From CAZTJA01 sp964613745 (GTDB lineage Bacteria > Desulfobacterota > Desulfomonilia > Desulfomonilales > Desulfomonilaceae), in contig CAZTJA010000018.1 in the NCBI GenBank assembly GCA_964613745.1, positions 1 to 36,136 of the forward strand: a stretch of DNA of 36,136 nt, given 5' to 3'. Of the stretch, positions 1 through 7,378 are shown piece after piece (within the stretch, counting starts at the first letter, position 1; every line of letters begins with the position of its first letter). The position numbers and the translations under genes were made by a program. The notes beneath the pieces were generated by a model that worked only from the letters and a program-made list of their open reading frames with translations, was not told the DNA's origin and ran no database searches.

Positions 1-355
1 GACCTTCACATGCGGCCGGACTGATCTTGCTGAGCATACCCGGCACACGGCATTCACGTAAATCCGATCTCTCCTTGAAAAGCTTGATTTGATCTGAGTG
101 CGAGGCGTTTGGATCTATGGCCGTGTTGGCCTTTTTTTTCGCATACGAGCTTTTGGCATCCGATTTGGGACGAACAGGTTGTGAATTGGCATTCCCATGA
201 TGATGACCGTAATGGAAAGATTGCCTCCGCATGGGAGTTGTCTTGGTGTTAACATTGATCTGCTTTGTCTGATTGGACACTGCTTCCAAGTCCGATATAG
301 CTGCTCCGATAGAGCAACTATCGTTGCACTTTTCAACAATAAGCTCCAATGCCAT
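1..355 (-). CDS. Unrecognised protein, 3' end cut by window edge
   Basis: An open frame runs without a stop from an ATG at 355 to the left edge (118 codons visible). The start is well supported: GGAG lies six bases upstream, and a promoter-like pair lies further up (TATAAC at 415-420, TTTTCA at 438-443, 17-base spacer). The visible protein is hydrophilic. It has an acidic N-terminal stretch with two cysteines (residues 10 and 14), a His-rich patch (HYGHHHG, about residues 48-54), a basic low-complexity middle, and near the edge the words LRECRVPG and KISPAACEG. No signal peptide or membrane segment is visible. I do not recognise the family. The late cysteines could belong to a small metal-binding motif that continues outside the window, but that is only a guess. 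The other frames over this stretch have no ribosome binding site. Confidence 0.6.
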   Translation of the reverse strand, partial: MALELIVEKCNDSCSIGAAISDLEAVSNQTKQINVNTKTTPMRRQSFHYGHHHGNANSQPVRPKSDAKSSYAKKKANTAIDPNASHSDQIKLFKERSDLRECRVPGMLSKISPAACEG

Positions 356-414
356 TTCAATCTCCAATTTTGGTGTGAGTAGAATTTGCTTCAGGAATCA
401 CGAAGCGATCAGCT

Positions 415-443
415 GTTATATGTAGTGCTAATTTATTTGAAAA
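415..443 (-). promoter_or_regulatory. Candidate promoter of the left-edge gene
   Basis: On the minus strand TTTTCA (438-443) and TATAAC (415-420) are separated by exactly 17 bases, in an AT-rich stretch about 60 bases upstream of the ATG at 355. The -10 matches five of six consensus bases, the -35 four of six. Assigned by eye. Confidence 0.35.
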
Positions 444-650
444 TGTTCCGTTATTTACTTGAAAAACCTAAAATATCATATAACCTTAGATAAACTAATA
501 TGTTAGCTTAGCTATGAGGCGACGATCCAGACAATGGCTGATTGGAAGTTTTGAAACGGAAGCATCTGGGAACACTATCTGAAAAGGTGTATCCAATAAA
601 CAAAGACAAAGATTGGACTTGGAACAGGTTGAACTCAAAGGAGGGTGATC

Positions 651-896
651 ATGGGAATTCTTGCATGGATCGTTTTGGGGCTGATTGCGGGTATTCTGGC
701 TAAACTCGTGCTACCGGGCAGAGATCCGGGCGGCTTCATTGTAACCATTATAATTGGCATTGTAGGTGCCGTCATCGGAGGGTACATCGGAACCCATTTG
801 GGATGGGGAACCATTACCGGAGTGAATTTGCACAGTATCGGACTTGCGATTGCAGGAGCGGTTCTATTACTGATTGGATACCGAATCGTAACCTGA
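651..896 (+). CDS. GlsB/YeaQ/YmgE family stress-response membrane protein
   Basis: An 81-residue, very hydrophobic, glycine-rich protein with three membrane helices (about residues 1-20, 28-47 and 58-77). The pattern of a first helix ending in AKLVLPGRDPGG, then a GAVIGGYIG helix, is characteristic of the GlsB/YeaQ/YmgE (transglycosylase-associated) family, and the length is normal for it. These are inner-membrane proteins linked to envelope or general stress; no enzymatic activity is established. The ATG at 651 is preferred: a strong AAAGGAGGG (637-645) sits six bases upstream, whereas the upstream in-frame GTG at 645 lies within that ribosome binding site. It is monocistronic, with non-coding DNA on both sides. 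The same ribosome-binding context (GGAGGGTGATCATG) recurs at the binding-protein gene at 14806. Confidence 0.85.
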   Translation: MGILAWIVLGLIAGILAKLVLPGRDPGGFIVTIIIGIVGAVIGGYIGTHLGWGTITGVNLHSIGLAIAGAVLLLIGYRIVT

Positions 897-986
897 ACAC
901 AGTGCTATCGAATACCGATGCCTAGAGAACCTCAAAATCCAGGGTAGCCGGAGTTACAGTCTGAGGATTGTTTGCCAAAACGATCA

Positions 987-1017
987 GGATAGGAGTTCAT
1001 GAGCCGGACTCCTATCC
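987..1017. repeat. Perfect 10-bp inverted repeat (hairpin) downstream of the glsB-like gene
   Basis: GGATAGGAGT at 987-996 is exactly complementary to ACTCCTATCC at 1008-1017, with an 11-base loop. No T-run follows on either strand, so it is not a classic intrinsic terminator. It lies between the ends of the glsB-like gene (plus) and the microprotein candidate (minus), where it could end or stabilise either transcript. Confidence 0.5.
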
Positions 1018-1099
1018 CGGCACATACGCGCAATGAATTCCAACATTCATTTTGAGAGACGTTGTGATGTTAATGAGCCGACCGGCTCCTATAATGCTA

Positions 1100-1213
1100 T
1101 CACTTAAATTCGCAATTTTTGGGATCGTCACCGTCATATTTAGAAAATTTCAGTATCAGTACGGCTATGAGTATAACCACGCCGGCAATAGCCACGATTT
1201 CCCAAAACTCCAT
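1100..1213 (-). CDS. Candidate 37-residue single-helix membrane microprotein
   Basis: On the minus strand, ATG at 1213 opens a 37-codon frame. It starts MEFWEIVAIAG, continues as a strongly hydrophobic helix rich in V, I and L (about residues 6-22), then has KFSKYDGDD and a short charged tail containing one cysteine. This is the classic layout of a small single-pass membrane protein: acidic/aromatic N-terminus, one helix, lysine immediately after it. A modest GAGCAGG ribosome binding site lies about ten bases upstream. The frame is about 110 bases downstream of livF on the same strand, so it could be the last cistron of that operon or have its own promoter. No family is recognised. The overlapping plus-strand frame encodes nothing protein-like. 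The call rests on composition and position only. Confidence 0.4.
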   Translation of the reverse strand: MEFWEIVAIAGVVILIAVLILKFSKYDGDDPKNCEFK

Positions 1214-1244
1214 GATAATGTTACCTGCTCAAATCATATTATTT

Positions 1245-1259
1245 AGCATTATGAATGCT
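1245..1259. repeat. Short perfect hairpin between livF and the microprotein
   Basis: AGCATT (1245-1250) and AATGCT (1254-1259) form a six-pair stem with a three-base loop. It is AT-rich and weak, with no T-run; possibly a processing or mRNA-end structure for livF. Confidence 0.25.
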
Positions 1260-1322
1260 TGATGCACATCTCCGTTTCTCGAAATAAGATAAACAGAAAT
1301 TCTCGTTTAGGAAGTCCTTGGA

Positions 1323-2126
1323 TCAGGTGAGCCAACGTTTGCGTCTTTTATAATGCTTAACTTCCTTATAGCTCTTTTTCTGACCCATTTCGGTCAGTCC
1401 AAGATAGAATTCTTTAATATCTTCATTTTCCCGCAATTTTGAGACCTCATCATCCAATACGATTCGCCCTGTTTCCATGACGTATCCATGATCGGCAATG
1501 CTTAAAGCCATCCGGGCATTCTGCTCTACCAGCAGAATAGTGACTTTATCTTCTTTATTAATACGTTGAATTATATCGAAAATCTCCCCGACAAGTAGGG
1601 GGCTCAATCCCATGGAAGGTTCGTCCAACAGCAGCAGTTTAGGATGCGCCATCAATCCCCTACCTATGACGAGCATCTGTTGTTCGCCGCCACTAATATA
1701 TCCTGCTTGAAAGTTTCTTCGTTGGACTAATCGCGGAAAGTAGGTGTAAACGCGTTCTAAGTCCATTTTCACCTGTTTTCTGCTCTTTACGGTGTGCGCA
1801 CCCACTAAAAGATTTTCTTCGACCGTAAGATCCTCAAAAGCTTTGCGACCCTCCATAACCTGAAACACACCTCTCCTGACGATGAGTTCAGGATCCAATC
1901 TGTCGATTCGATCACCCATAAACGAAATAGAACCATCCGTAACTTTACCATTCTCGGATTTCAGGAGTCCTGATATTGCCTTGAGAGTCGTACTTTTGCC
2001 TGCCCCATTACTGCCTAATATAGTAACGATTCGGCCTTCGGGGATTTTTAGTGATAATCCTTTTAGGACAAGAATTACCTCGTGGTAAATGACTTCTATG
2101 TTATTGACCTCAAGCATGTATGTCAT
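1323..2126 (-). CDS. livF: Branched-chain-type ABC transporter ATPase LivF
   Basis: One of two cytoplasmic ATPases of a hydrophobic amino acid transporter (HAAT) family importer. The 267-residue protein has Walker A GSNGAGKST at 38-46, a Q-loop glutamine at 89, an ISGGEQQ signature at 144-150, Walker B LLLLDEP at 164-170, and the LivF-typical VEQN at 200-203 in place of a histidine switch. The last 20 residues form a Lys/Arg-rich tail (KKSYKEVKHYKRRKR) beyond the usual LivF end. The start lies four bases after the livG stop, with GGGAG inside livG as ribosome binding site, so the two ATPases are probably translationally coupled. It is the last recognisable transporter gene of the operon. The substrate cannot be read from an ATPase. 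Confidence 0.93.
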   Translation of the reverse strand: MTYMLEVNNIEVIYHEVILVLKGLSLKIPEGRIVTILGSNGAGKSTTLKAISGLLKSENGKVTDGSISFMGDRIDRLDPELIVRRGVFQVMEGRKAFEDLTVEENLLVGAHTVKSRKQVKMDLERVYTYFPRLVQRRNFQAGYISGGEQQMLVIGRGLMAHPKLLLLDEPSMGLSPLLVGEIFDIIQRINKEDKVTILLVEQNARMALSIADHGYVMETGRIVLDDEVSKLRENEDIKEFYLGLTEMGQKKSYKEVKHYKRRKRWLT

Positions 2127-2130
2127 TGAA

Positions 2131-2967
2131 TCAGGCTCCCAGACGCGAATGAGTCAAGTCCTTGTCACCCAGGTATGCTTTAATCACCTGCTGATCGCGA
2201 CGAATCTCTTCAGGCAACCCCTCCGCTATCTTTACGCCGAAATCCAGGACACACACCTTATGAGAAATGTCCATAACGACTCCCATGTCGTGCTCAATCA
2301 AGATGATGGTGACGCCCCACTCCTCATGGATGTCGAGAACAAACCGGACTATGTCTTCCGTCTCCTCAAGATTCATTCCTGTTACCGGCTCATCTAAAAG
2401 AAGGAGCTTCGGCTTCATTGCCAATGCTCTGGCTAGTTCAACTCTTTTTTGCAGCCCATACGGAAGGGTGCCGACTATTTTCTTTCGGATATGTTCGATT
2501 TCAAGGAGATCGATTATTGTTTCTTCAATTTCTTTTCGAAGGGCGAGTTCAGTCTTGCGGGCATCGGCAAAATAGAAACCCGCCGAAATCAGCCCCGTGT
2601 TCAGGTGGACATGCCGCCCAAGCTTAATATTGTCTATTACGGTCATACCTCGAAAGAGCTCTACGTTCTGGAAAGTCCTGGCAATTCCGAGACCTGCAAT
2701 CTGATGCACCTTCATTCGGGTGATGTCTTGCCCATCAAAATAGATTTTGCCGGACAGGGGCTGGTAAAATCTGTTTATGCAATTCAAAAGGCAGGTTTTA
2801 CCCGCCCCGTTCGGTCCTATGATTGCAAATATTTGTCCTTCATCTACTTCGAGACTCACATCCGCCAGCACATTAACTCCACCGAATCGCAGGAAAAGTT
2901 TCTCCAGCTTCAGCAAAGATTTCTTTGGGCTAGGATTTTGAACATGCTCCAACGAGGCACCTGACAT
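2131..2967 (-). CDS. livG: Branched-chain-type ABC transporter ATPase LivG
   Basis: Second ATPase of the HAAT importer, 278 residues from the chosen ATG. Visible motifs: Walker A GPNGAGKT at 51-58 (followed by Cys rather than the usual Thr/Ser), Q-loop TFQN near 98-101, signature region LPYGLQKRVELARAL at 168-182 (LPYG replaces LSGG, common in LivG), Walker B LLLLDEP at 188-194, and the switch histidine in IEHDM at 226. The ATG at 2967 is preferred over an in-frame GTG at 2979, because GGAG immediately downstream of that GTG gives the ATG a six-base spacer. The gene lies between the acyl-CoA ligase and livF on the same strand with short gaps, as part of one operon. Confidence 0.93.
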   Translation of the reverse strand: MSGASLEHVQNPSPKKSLLKLEKLFLRFGGVNVLADVSLEVDEGQIFAIIGPNGAGKTCLLNCINRFYQPLSGKIYFDGQDITRMKVHQIAGLGIARTFQNVELFRGMTVIDNIKLGRHVHLNTGLISAGFYFADARKTELALRKEIEETIIDLLEIEHIRKKIVGTLPYGLQKRVELARALAMKPKLLLLDEPVTGMNLEETEDIVRFVLDIHEEWGVTIILIEHDMGVVMDISHKVCVLDFGVKIAEGLPEEIRRDQQVIKAYLGDKDLTHSRLGA

Positions 2968-2989
2968 TCTTGGCTCCACTTTGATCGGG

Positions 2990-4882
2990 TTAATTGGGAA
3001 CGCTCTTGATTCTAACGGTAGTCTGCATTCGGAAACCTTTTCCGTCGCGATACTTTACGTCGGAAGAGACATTAAGAATTTCGTGGGTTCCATATAATGC
3101 CTCGATGAGGGATTGATATCGCTCTTCAACTACCGAACGCTTCACTTTTCTCGTTCTCGTCATTTCATCGTCATCTGCATCAAGTTCCTTATGGAGCATC
3201 ACAAACTTGTTAATTCTTGCGGCTCTTGGTAGTGACTGATTCATCTTAGCCACTTCTTGGGCAATCAATTCATAGACCTCCTCTTTTTGGGAGAGGTCGG
3301 TGTAGGTGGTGTAGGTGATCTTGCGGTTTTCAGCCCACTTACCCACATTGGCCATGTCCATGTTAATCATTGCACCGACATATGGGCGGTCTTTTCCGAC
3401 AACAACCGCTTCCGAGATATACATGCTGAACTTGAGTTTATTTTCTATTAATTGAGGCGAAAACTTGGTTCCGTCACTGAGCTTCATGACGTCTTTCATG
3501 CGATCAATCATGACGAGATGCCCATCTTCATCCAATAGTCCCTGATCGCCTGATTTGAGCCATCCGTCCTCCAAAGTTTTCGAAGTGGCTTCATCATTCT
3601 TGTAATATCCGACGAACACTGTGGGTCCTCTGGTAAGGATTTCGCCCGAATCGGATATTCGGATTTCAGTTTCAGGAATAGGAACGCCTACGGTGGTGAG
3701 TTTTATATCGCCGTTTCTGTGGGCCACCGCTATTCCCGAGGTTTCCGTCTGACCGTAAATCTGTTTAATATTAACGCCGAGAGCCTGAAAAAAATGAAAG
3801 ACCTCAGGACCAAGGGCTGCGCCGCCCGTGTACACATTTCGTAAGTTGGCCAAACCAAAGTAATTTTTTAAAGATCGGAATAGGGCAAAATAGAAGATCC
3901 TGTCCATGAGAAAAAGGAAAGGTCCGGGAGTCGCTTTAGAAAGCCGTTTTTCGGCGATCTTATATCCGAAAGGCATTCCCATTTTATAGATGAAGCGCTT
4001 AATCCAGACGGCGTCCTGAATTTTGACTTGCACATCGGAGCATATTTTTTCCCAATACCTGGGGGGAGCAAACAGAATATTTGGCCCTATTTCACGGATG
4101 TTGTCCGGAACGGTTTCAGGTTTTTCAGGAAAATTAATCACGAAACCCTTAAACAGATTCCATGAGACCGCCGTCATCTGCTCCCCCACCCATGGCAGGG
4201 GAAGGAACGAAACGTGATTGTCGGAGGAAAAGGCAGGATCTATGGCATCGTAATTTACAGCCATGCTGATCATGTTCTTGTGTGTCAGCATGGCACCTTT
4301 GGGTAATCCGGTAGTTCCTGACGTGTATGCGAGAACCGCTACGTCGTCTTCAGAATTTTGATCCAATAACTCATCAAATAGATCCGGTCTGCTTTCATGT
4401 AAGTCATGACCGCTAGTCAATACCTGTCTGAAAGGAATAAAAATCGGATCGTGATAATTTCTCATTCCTTTCATGTCATCGACTATCACATGTCGGACTT
4501 TTGGGCATTCTTCTCTGATGGCAAGAAACTTGTCCGCTTGCTCCTGATCTTCACAAAAAAGAGCGCTCGCATCGGAGTGATCGATAATATATTTAACCTG
4601 ATCAATGTGACTGTCCGGGAAAATTCCAACAGCGGTGCCGCCAAGGCATTGAACAGCTAATTCGGAATATAGCCATTCCGGACGATTGTCGCCTAAAACG
4701 GCCAATTTGTCGCCACGGCGGCAGCCTAATGAATACAGGCCAAGTGCCAAGTTCCTGACATTTATAAAATAGTCCGCCCAGGAAAATGACTGCCAAATAC
4801 CGAATTCTTTCTCCCTAAGGGCTACTCGATCGGCAAACTTAACGGCATTCTCCCGCAAAAGACCGGGAAGCGTTTGTTCCAT
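2990..4882 (-). CDS. AMP-forming acyl-CoA synthetase (long-chain/FAA1 type) inside the transporter operon
   Basis: A 630-residue ANL-superfamily ligase that should activate a carboxylic acid to its CoA thioester through an acyl-adenylate. Motifs in order: P-loop-like YTSGTTGLPKG (186-196), YTGGAALGPE (351-360), YGQTETSG (376-383), GWLKSGDQG (440-448) with the ribose-binding Asp, the IDRMKD hinge (459-464), and a C-terminal TRTRKVKR stretch carrying the probable catalytic Lys579. No signal peptide or membrane helix is present, so it is cytoplasmic. It is longer than acetyl- or phenylacetate-CoA ligases and matches the FadD15/FAA1-like long-chain group in architecture. Its place between the binding-protein gene and livG suggests it acts on what the importer brings in, such as a fatty, branched or aromatic acid. 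The ribosome binding site is weak and a hairpin terminator precedes the gene, so lower expression than the binding protein is expected. Confidence 0.88.
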   Translation of the reverse strand: MEQTLPGLLRENAVKFADRVALREKEFGIWQSFSWADYFINVRNLALGLYSLGCRRGDKLAVLGDNRPEWLYSELAVQCLGGTAVGIFPDSHIDQVKYIIDHSDASALFCEDQEQADKFLAIREECPKVRHVIVDDMKGMRNYHDPIFIPFRQVLTSGHDLHESRPDLFDELLDQNSEDDVAVLAYTSGTTGLPKGAMLTHKNMISMAVNYDAIDPAFSSDNHVSFLPLPWVGEQMTAVSWNLFKGFVINFPEKPETVPDNIREIGPNILFAPPRYWEKICSDVQVKIQDAVWIKRFIYKMGMPFGYKIAEKRLSKATPGPFLFLMDRIFYFALFRSLKNYFGLANLRNVYTGGAALGPEVFHFFQALGVNIKQIYGQTETSGIAVAHRNGDIKLTTVGVPIPETEIRISDSGEILTRGPTVFVGYYKNDEATSKTLEDGWLKSGDQGLLDEDGHLVMIDRMKDVMKLSDGTKFSPQLIENKLKFSMYISEAVVVGKDRPYVGAMINMDMANVGKWAENRKITYTTYTDLSQKEEVYELIAQEVAKMNQSLPRAARINKFVMLHKELDADDDEMTRTRKVKRSVVEERYQSLIEALYGTHEILNVSSDVKYRDGKGFRMQTTVRIKSVPN

Positions 4883-4918
4883 ATTGAATCCGTCTTGATT
4901 TCAGTGAAATCGAATTTG

Positions 4919-4952
4919 AAAAAAAGCGAGAGGATGGAAATCAAATCCTCTC
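4919..4952 (-). terminator. Intrinsic terminator after the binding-protein gene
   Basis: Read on the minus strand, an eight-pair stem (GAGAGGAT with ATCCTCTC) closes a nine-base loop and is followed by GC and a run of seven T. It lies about 20 bases past the stop of the binding-protein gene and upstream of the acyl-CoA ligase. It should terminate part of the transcript inside the operon, a common way to overproduce periplasmic binding proteins relative to the membrane and ATPase subunits. Confidence 0.85.
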
Positions 4953-4971
4953 ACTTCATACTTAGAGCTTA

Positions 4972-6135
4972 TTACTCGACGTTTATCCAATCAGAGACCG
5001 GTTCGAATATCTTTTTCTCTACATTGGCTTTCCAAACACGAGCAACGGGAAACTTGTTGTTGCTGATACTCACCGGACCCGTCAGTCCACCGGAGTCAAA
5101 GTCTTTAAGGGTTTGTAATGCCTCGGCGAGTCCCTCTCCGGTCAACTTCCCGGCTTTATCGGCTCGTTTCAAGCATTCAACAAATACGAGACCTGCCATA
5201 AATCCCTGCATATATGAGTTATCTCTATATTTCACGTCGGGATATTTCTTGGCGGTATATTCTCGGATTTTTTTTATGATCGGTACATCTTCGTTCCACC
5301 AATACATGTATGGGTTCACCGCCATGTACCCTTCGGCAATTGGACCCAGGTTATCCAAGAGCATCTTGGATGCACCCCAGAATGTTCCCATAAACTGGGT
5401 TTTCATACCGTATTCTCGAGCCTGTTTAATTACTTGTCCCACTGGAGCGGCAACATAACCTTGAAAAATGCAGTAATCAGGATTTTTGCGTTTCAGGTCT
5501 AAAACCTGTGAAGTGACATCGACGGCTCCCACTTGGGCGACCTGTTCCGCCACCAGCTCAAGCCCGAGTTTTTTGGCCATTTCTCTTCCGAACGGGATAG
5601 GGTCTTTGCCGAATTCCGTGTCGCTATAAAAAAATGCCACTTTCGCTCCCGGTTTCTCTTTTGCGATGAACTTGAGGAGAATGGCAAACATGTCAGAATA
5701 TGTTGGACCGGGGACAAATATGAACGGGTTTTCTTTAACGTCGGCAAGTTCTCCGGAAAAAGACGTGCTGCTGTACAGGATTTTAAACCTGTCCCTGATT
5801 TCGGGAGACATAGCCTTTCCTAGACCGGTGCTTTCTCCATACATAATGATGGGATTGTCTCTCGACATGATCCTCTTGAATGCAGCAGTTGCGACATCAA
5901 GCTGATATTGTCCGTCTTCCATGATGTATTTTATTTTCTTGCCGTTGATTCCACCCTCGTCGTTGGCCATCATGAGAGCATCTTCTAGACCGGCGTTTAT
6001 ATTAACGCCTGCAAAAGCGAAGCGCCCGGTGATGGGTTGTACCGCGCCGACTTTGATTTCCTGAGCCCACAAAGGGCCGCATGCTACCGCGGCAACGGCG
6101 GCCAGAATCATCGAGATCAGGCAGATTTTCTTCAT
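4972..6135 (-). CDS. Periplasmic substrate-binding protein of the branched-chain-type importer (LivK-like)
   Basis: A 387-residue type I periplasmic binding protein (Peripla_BP_6 / Leu-Ile-Val-binding type). The N-terminus is an export signal: KK, a hydrophobic core, then VAAVACGPLWAQE. Cleavage could follow Ala24 (signal peptidase I), or Cys19 could be lipidated, and the sequence does not decide. The mature start EIKVGAVQPITGRFAFAG and the later NDEGGINGKKIKYIMEDGQ are typical of the family. AAGGAG seven bases upstream of the ATG is a strong ribosome binding site. The gene follows livM and precedes an intrinsic terminator, consistent with high-level expression. In this family the ligand may be an amino acid, amide, short acid or aromatic acid. 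The adjacent acyl-CoA ligase argues for an organic acid, which is inference. Confidence 0.9.
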   Translation of the reverse strand: MKKICLISMILAAVAAVACGPLWAQEIKVGAVQPITGRFAFAGVNINAGLEDALMMANDEGGINGKKIKYIMEDGQYQLDVATAAFKRIMSRDNPIIMYGESTGLGKAMSPEIRDRFKILYSSTSFSGELADVKENPFIFVPGPTYSDMFAILLKFIAKEKPGAKVAFFYSDTEFGKDPIPFGREMAKKLGLELVAEQVAQVGAVDVTSQVLDLKRKNPDYCIFQGYVAAPVGQVIKQAREYGMKTQFMGTFWGASKMLLDNLGPIAEGYMAVNPYMYWWNEDVPIIKKIREYTAKKYPDVKYRDNSYMQGFMAGLVFVECLKRADKAGKLTGEGLAEALQTLKDFDSGGLTGPVSISNNKFPVARVWKANVEKKIFEPVSDWINVE

Positions 6136-6197
6136 GCTTTTCTCCTTTCAGAAACGAGTTTTTCACGGACTCGCAACCGATCTAAGGATTGAAAGTT

Positions 6198-6231
6198 TTC
6201 CCTGAATCCCGGTGCAAAGCCGTCCAGGGAA
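6198..6231 (-). repeat. Hairpin in the livM to binding-protein intercistronic gap
   Basis: TTCCCTG (6198-6204) and CAGGGAA (6225-6231) form a perfect seven-pair stem with a 20-base loop in the 156-base gap between livM and the binding-protein gene. A second perfect six-pair stem, AGCACT with AGTGCT, lies nearby at about 6250-6270. Neither has a T-run. They may stabilise or mark processing of the downstream mRNA. Confidence 0.35.
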
Positions 6232-6291
6232 GCTATAGCCAATATCCGGCAAGCACTATATGAAAGAGTGCTGATCCCGATTAGAATTAGA

Positions 6292-7335
6292 TCAGTATGA
6301 GAATGGCCATAACGTGAAAAAGTTTTTGATCCGGTGCCATATTTCGGCCAATCCATGCGGTTCAAAAACAAGGAAACCCACTATTAAGCACCCGAAAACC
6401 ACTTCTTTTAACGGGATAAATAGTTGGTCCAACCCCGGAAACGATGTTTTCAAAAAACCCGTGCCGACATTGAGCAGCTCTGGTACGAGCGTCATAAAGA
6501 TGGCTCCAAAAATGGATCCTAAGACGCTGCCCAATCCACCGACGATAATCATGGCCAAATATTGAATGGAAAGGTGGAAGGGGAAATGCTCCGGGGTGAC
6601 GACTTTCATGAAAGCCGCCCAGAGCCCGCCTGCAATACCGGCATAAAACGAGCTTAGGGCAAAGGCTGCGAGTTTATAGCGGAACAGGTTGATTCCCATG
6701 ATTTCAGCGGCAAGATCTCGATCGCGAATTGCGATAAAAGCTCTACCCCACCTGGTCCGGAGAAGATTTCTTGCGAATGCAACCGCGAGGACAACAGTGA
6801 TCAGAGTTATGTAAAAGAATGTTGTTTCCGTATCGAAAACAATCGACCCAAGGCGGGGAGGGGGAACATTTATCCCTCGAATTCCTCTCGTCATGGATTC
6901 CCAGTGCATGAATACGTATTCCAGAATGAACTGAGAAGCCAAAGTAGCTATACAGAGGTAGAGGCCCTTAACACGAAGCGAAGGGATCCCGATAATTAAC
7001 CCCAGAATTGCAGCAATTAATCCAGCTAGGGGCAGGGCTACCCAAAATGGGAGTCCAAGTCTTGTAACCAGAATGGCCGTGGCATAACCGCCCACGCCAA
7101 CAAAGGCAGCGTGTCCAAGCGAGATTTGTCCTGTACATCCCGTAAGCAGATTAAGCCCTACAGCGGCAATGATCGAGAATCCAATGAGGTTTGCCACGTA
7201 AATTACGTACGGACTAAACAGGAAGGGCATCAAAACGAGAAAGATAATAAGAACGAGTAACCAGAATTTCACAAATACCGATTGAAAGATTTTTTCATCT
7301 TCCAAGTAGGTCTCTTTGAGATCGCCGCAACGCAT
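6292..7335 (-). CDS. livM: Branched-chain-type ABC transporter permease LivM
   Basis: A 347-residue inner-membrane permease with eight to nine hydrophobic segments. It carries the LivM family marks NLLTGCTGQISLGHAAF (about 62-78), IGIPSLRVKGLYL (about 114-126) and IIVGGLGSVLGSIFGA near residue 270. It pairs with LivH to form the channel of the HAAT importer. The ATG at 7335 has GAGGGGG about five bases upstream. The gene begins about 40 bases after livH ends, on the same strand, so the two are co-transcribed. A roughly 25-residue cytoplasmic N-terminal lead precedes the first helix. The protein is intact, with no frameshift seen. Confidence 0.93.
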   Translation of the reverse strand: MRCGDLKETYLEDEKIFQSVFVKFWLLVLIIFLVLMPFLFSPYVIYVANLIGFSIIAAVGLNLLTGCTGQISLGHAAFVGVGGYATAILVTRLGLPFWVALPLAGLIAAILGLIIGIPSLRVKGLYLCIATLASQFILEYVFMHWESMTRGIRGINVPPPRLGSIVFDTETTFFYITLITVVLAVAFARNLLRTRWGRAFIAIRDRDLAAEIMGINLFRYKLAAFALSSFYAGIAGGLWAAFMKVVTPEHFPFHLSIQYLAMIIVGGLGSVLGSIFGAIFMTLVPELLNVGTGFLKTSFPGLDQLFIPLKEVVFGCLIVGFLVFEPHGLAEIWHRIKNFFTLWPFSY

Positions 7336-7378
7336 TAAACCCCCTCTGGACTCAATGACATCCGAAAACTCCGATTAA

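Noticed and set aside
115..360. 81-residue minus frame overlapping the left-edge gene
   Set aside because: It lacks a ribosome binding site and has shadow-like composition; the frame starting at 355 has GGAG six bases upstream and runs open to the edge.
1052..1246. 64-residue plus frame between the glsB-like gene and livF
   Set aside because: No ribosome binding site and no coherent protein character; the opposite strand gives a better small membrane protein.
2449..2964. 171-residue plus frame antisense to livG
   Set aside because: livG on the minus strand has all ABC ATPase motifs; this is a shadow of its codon pattern.
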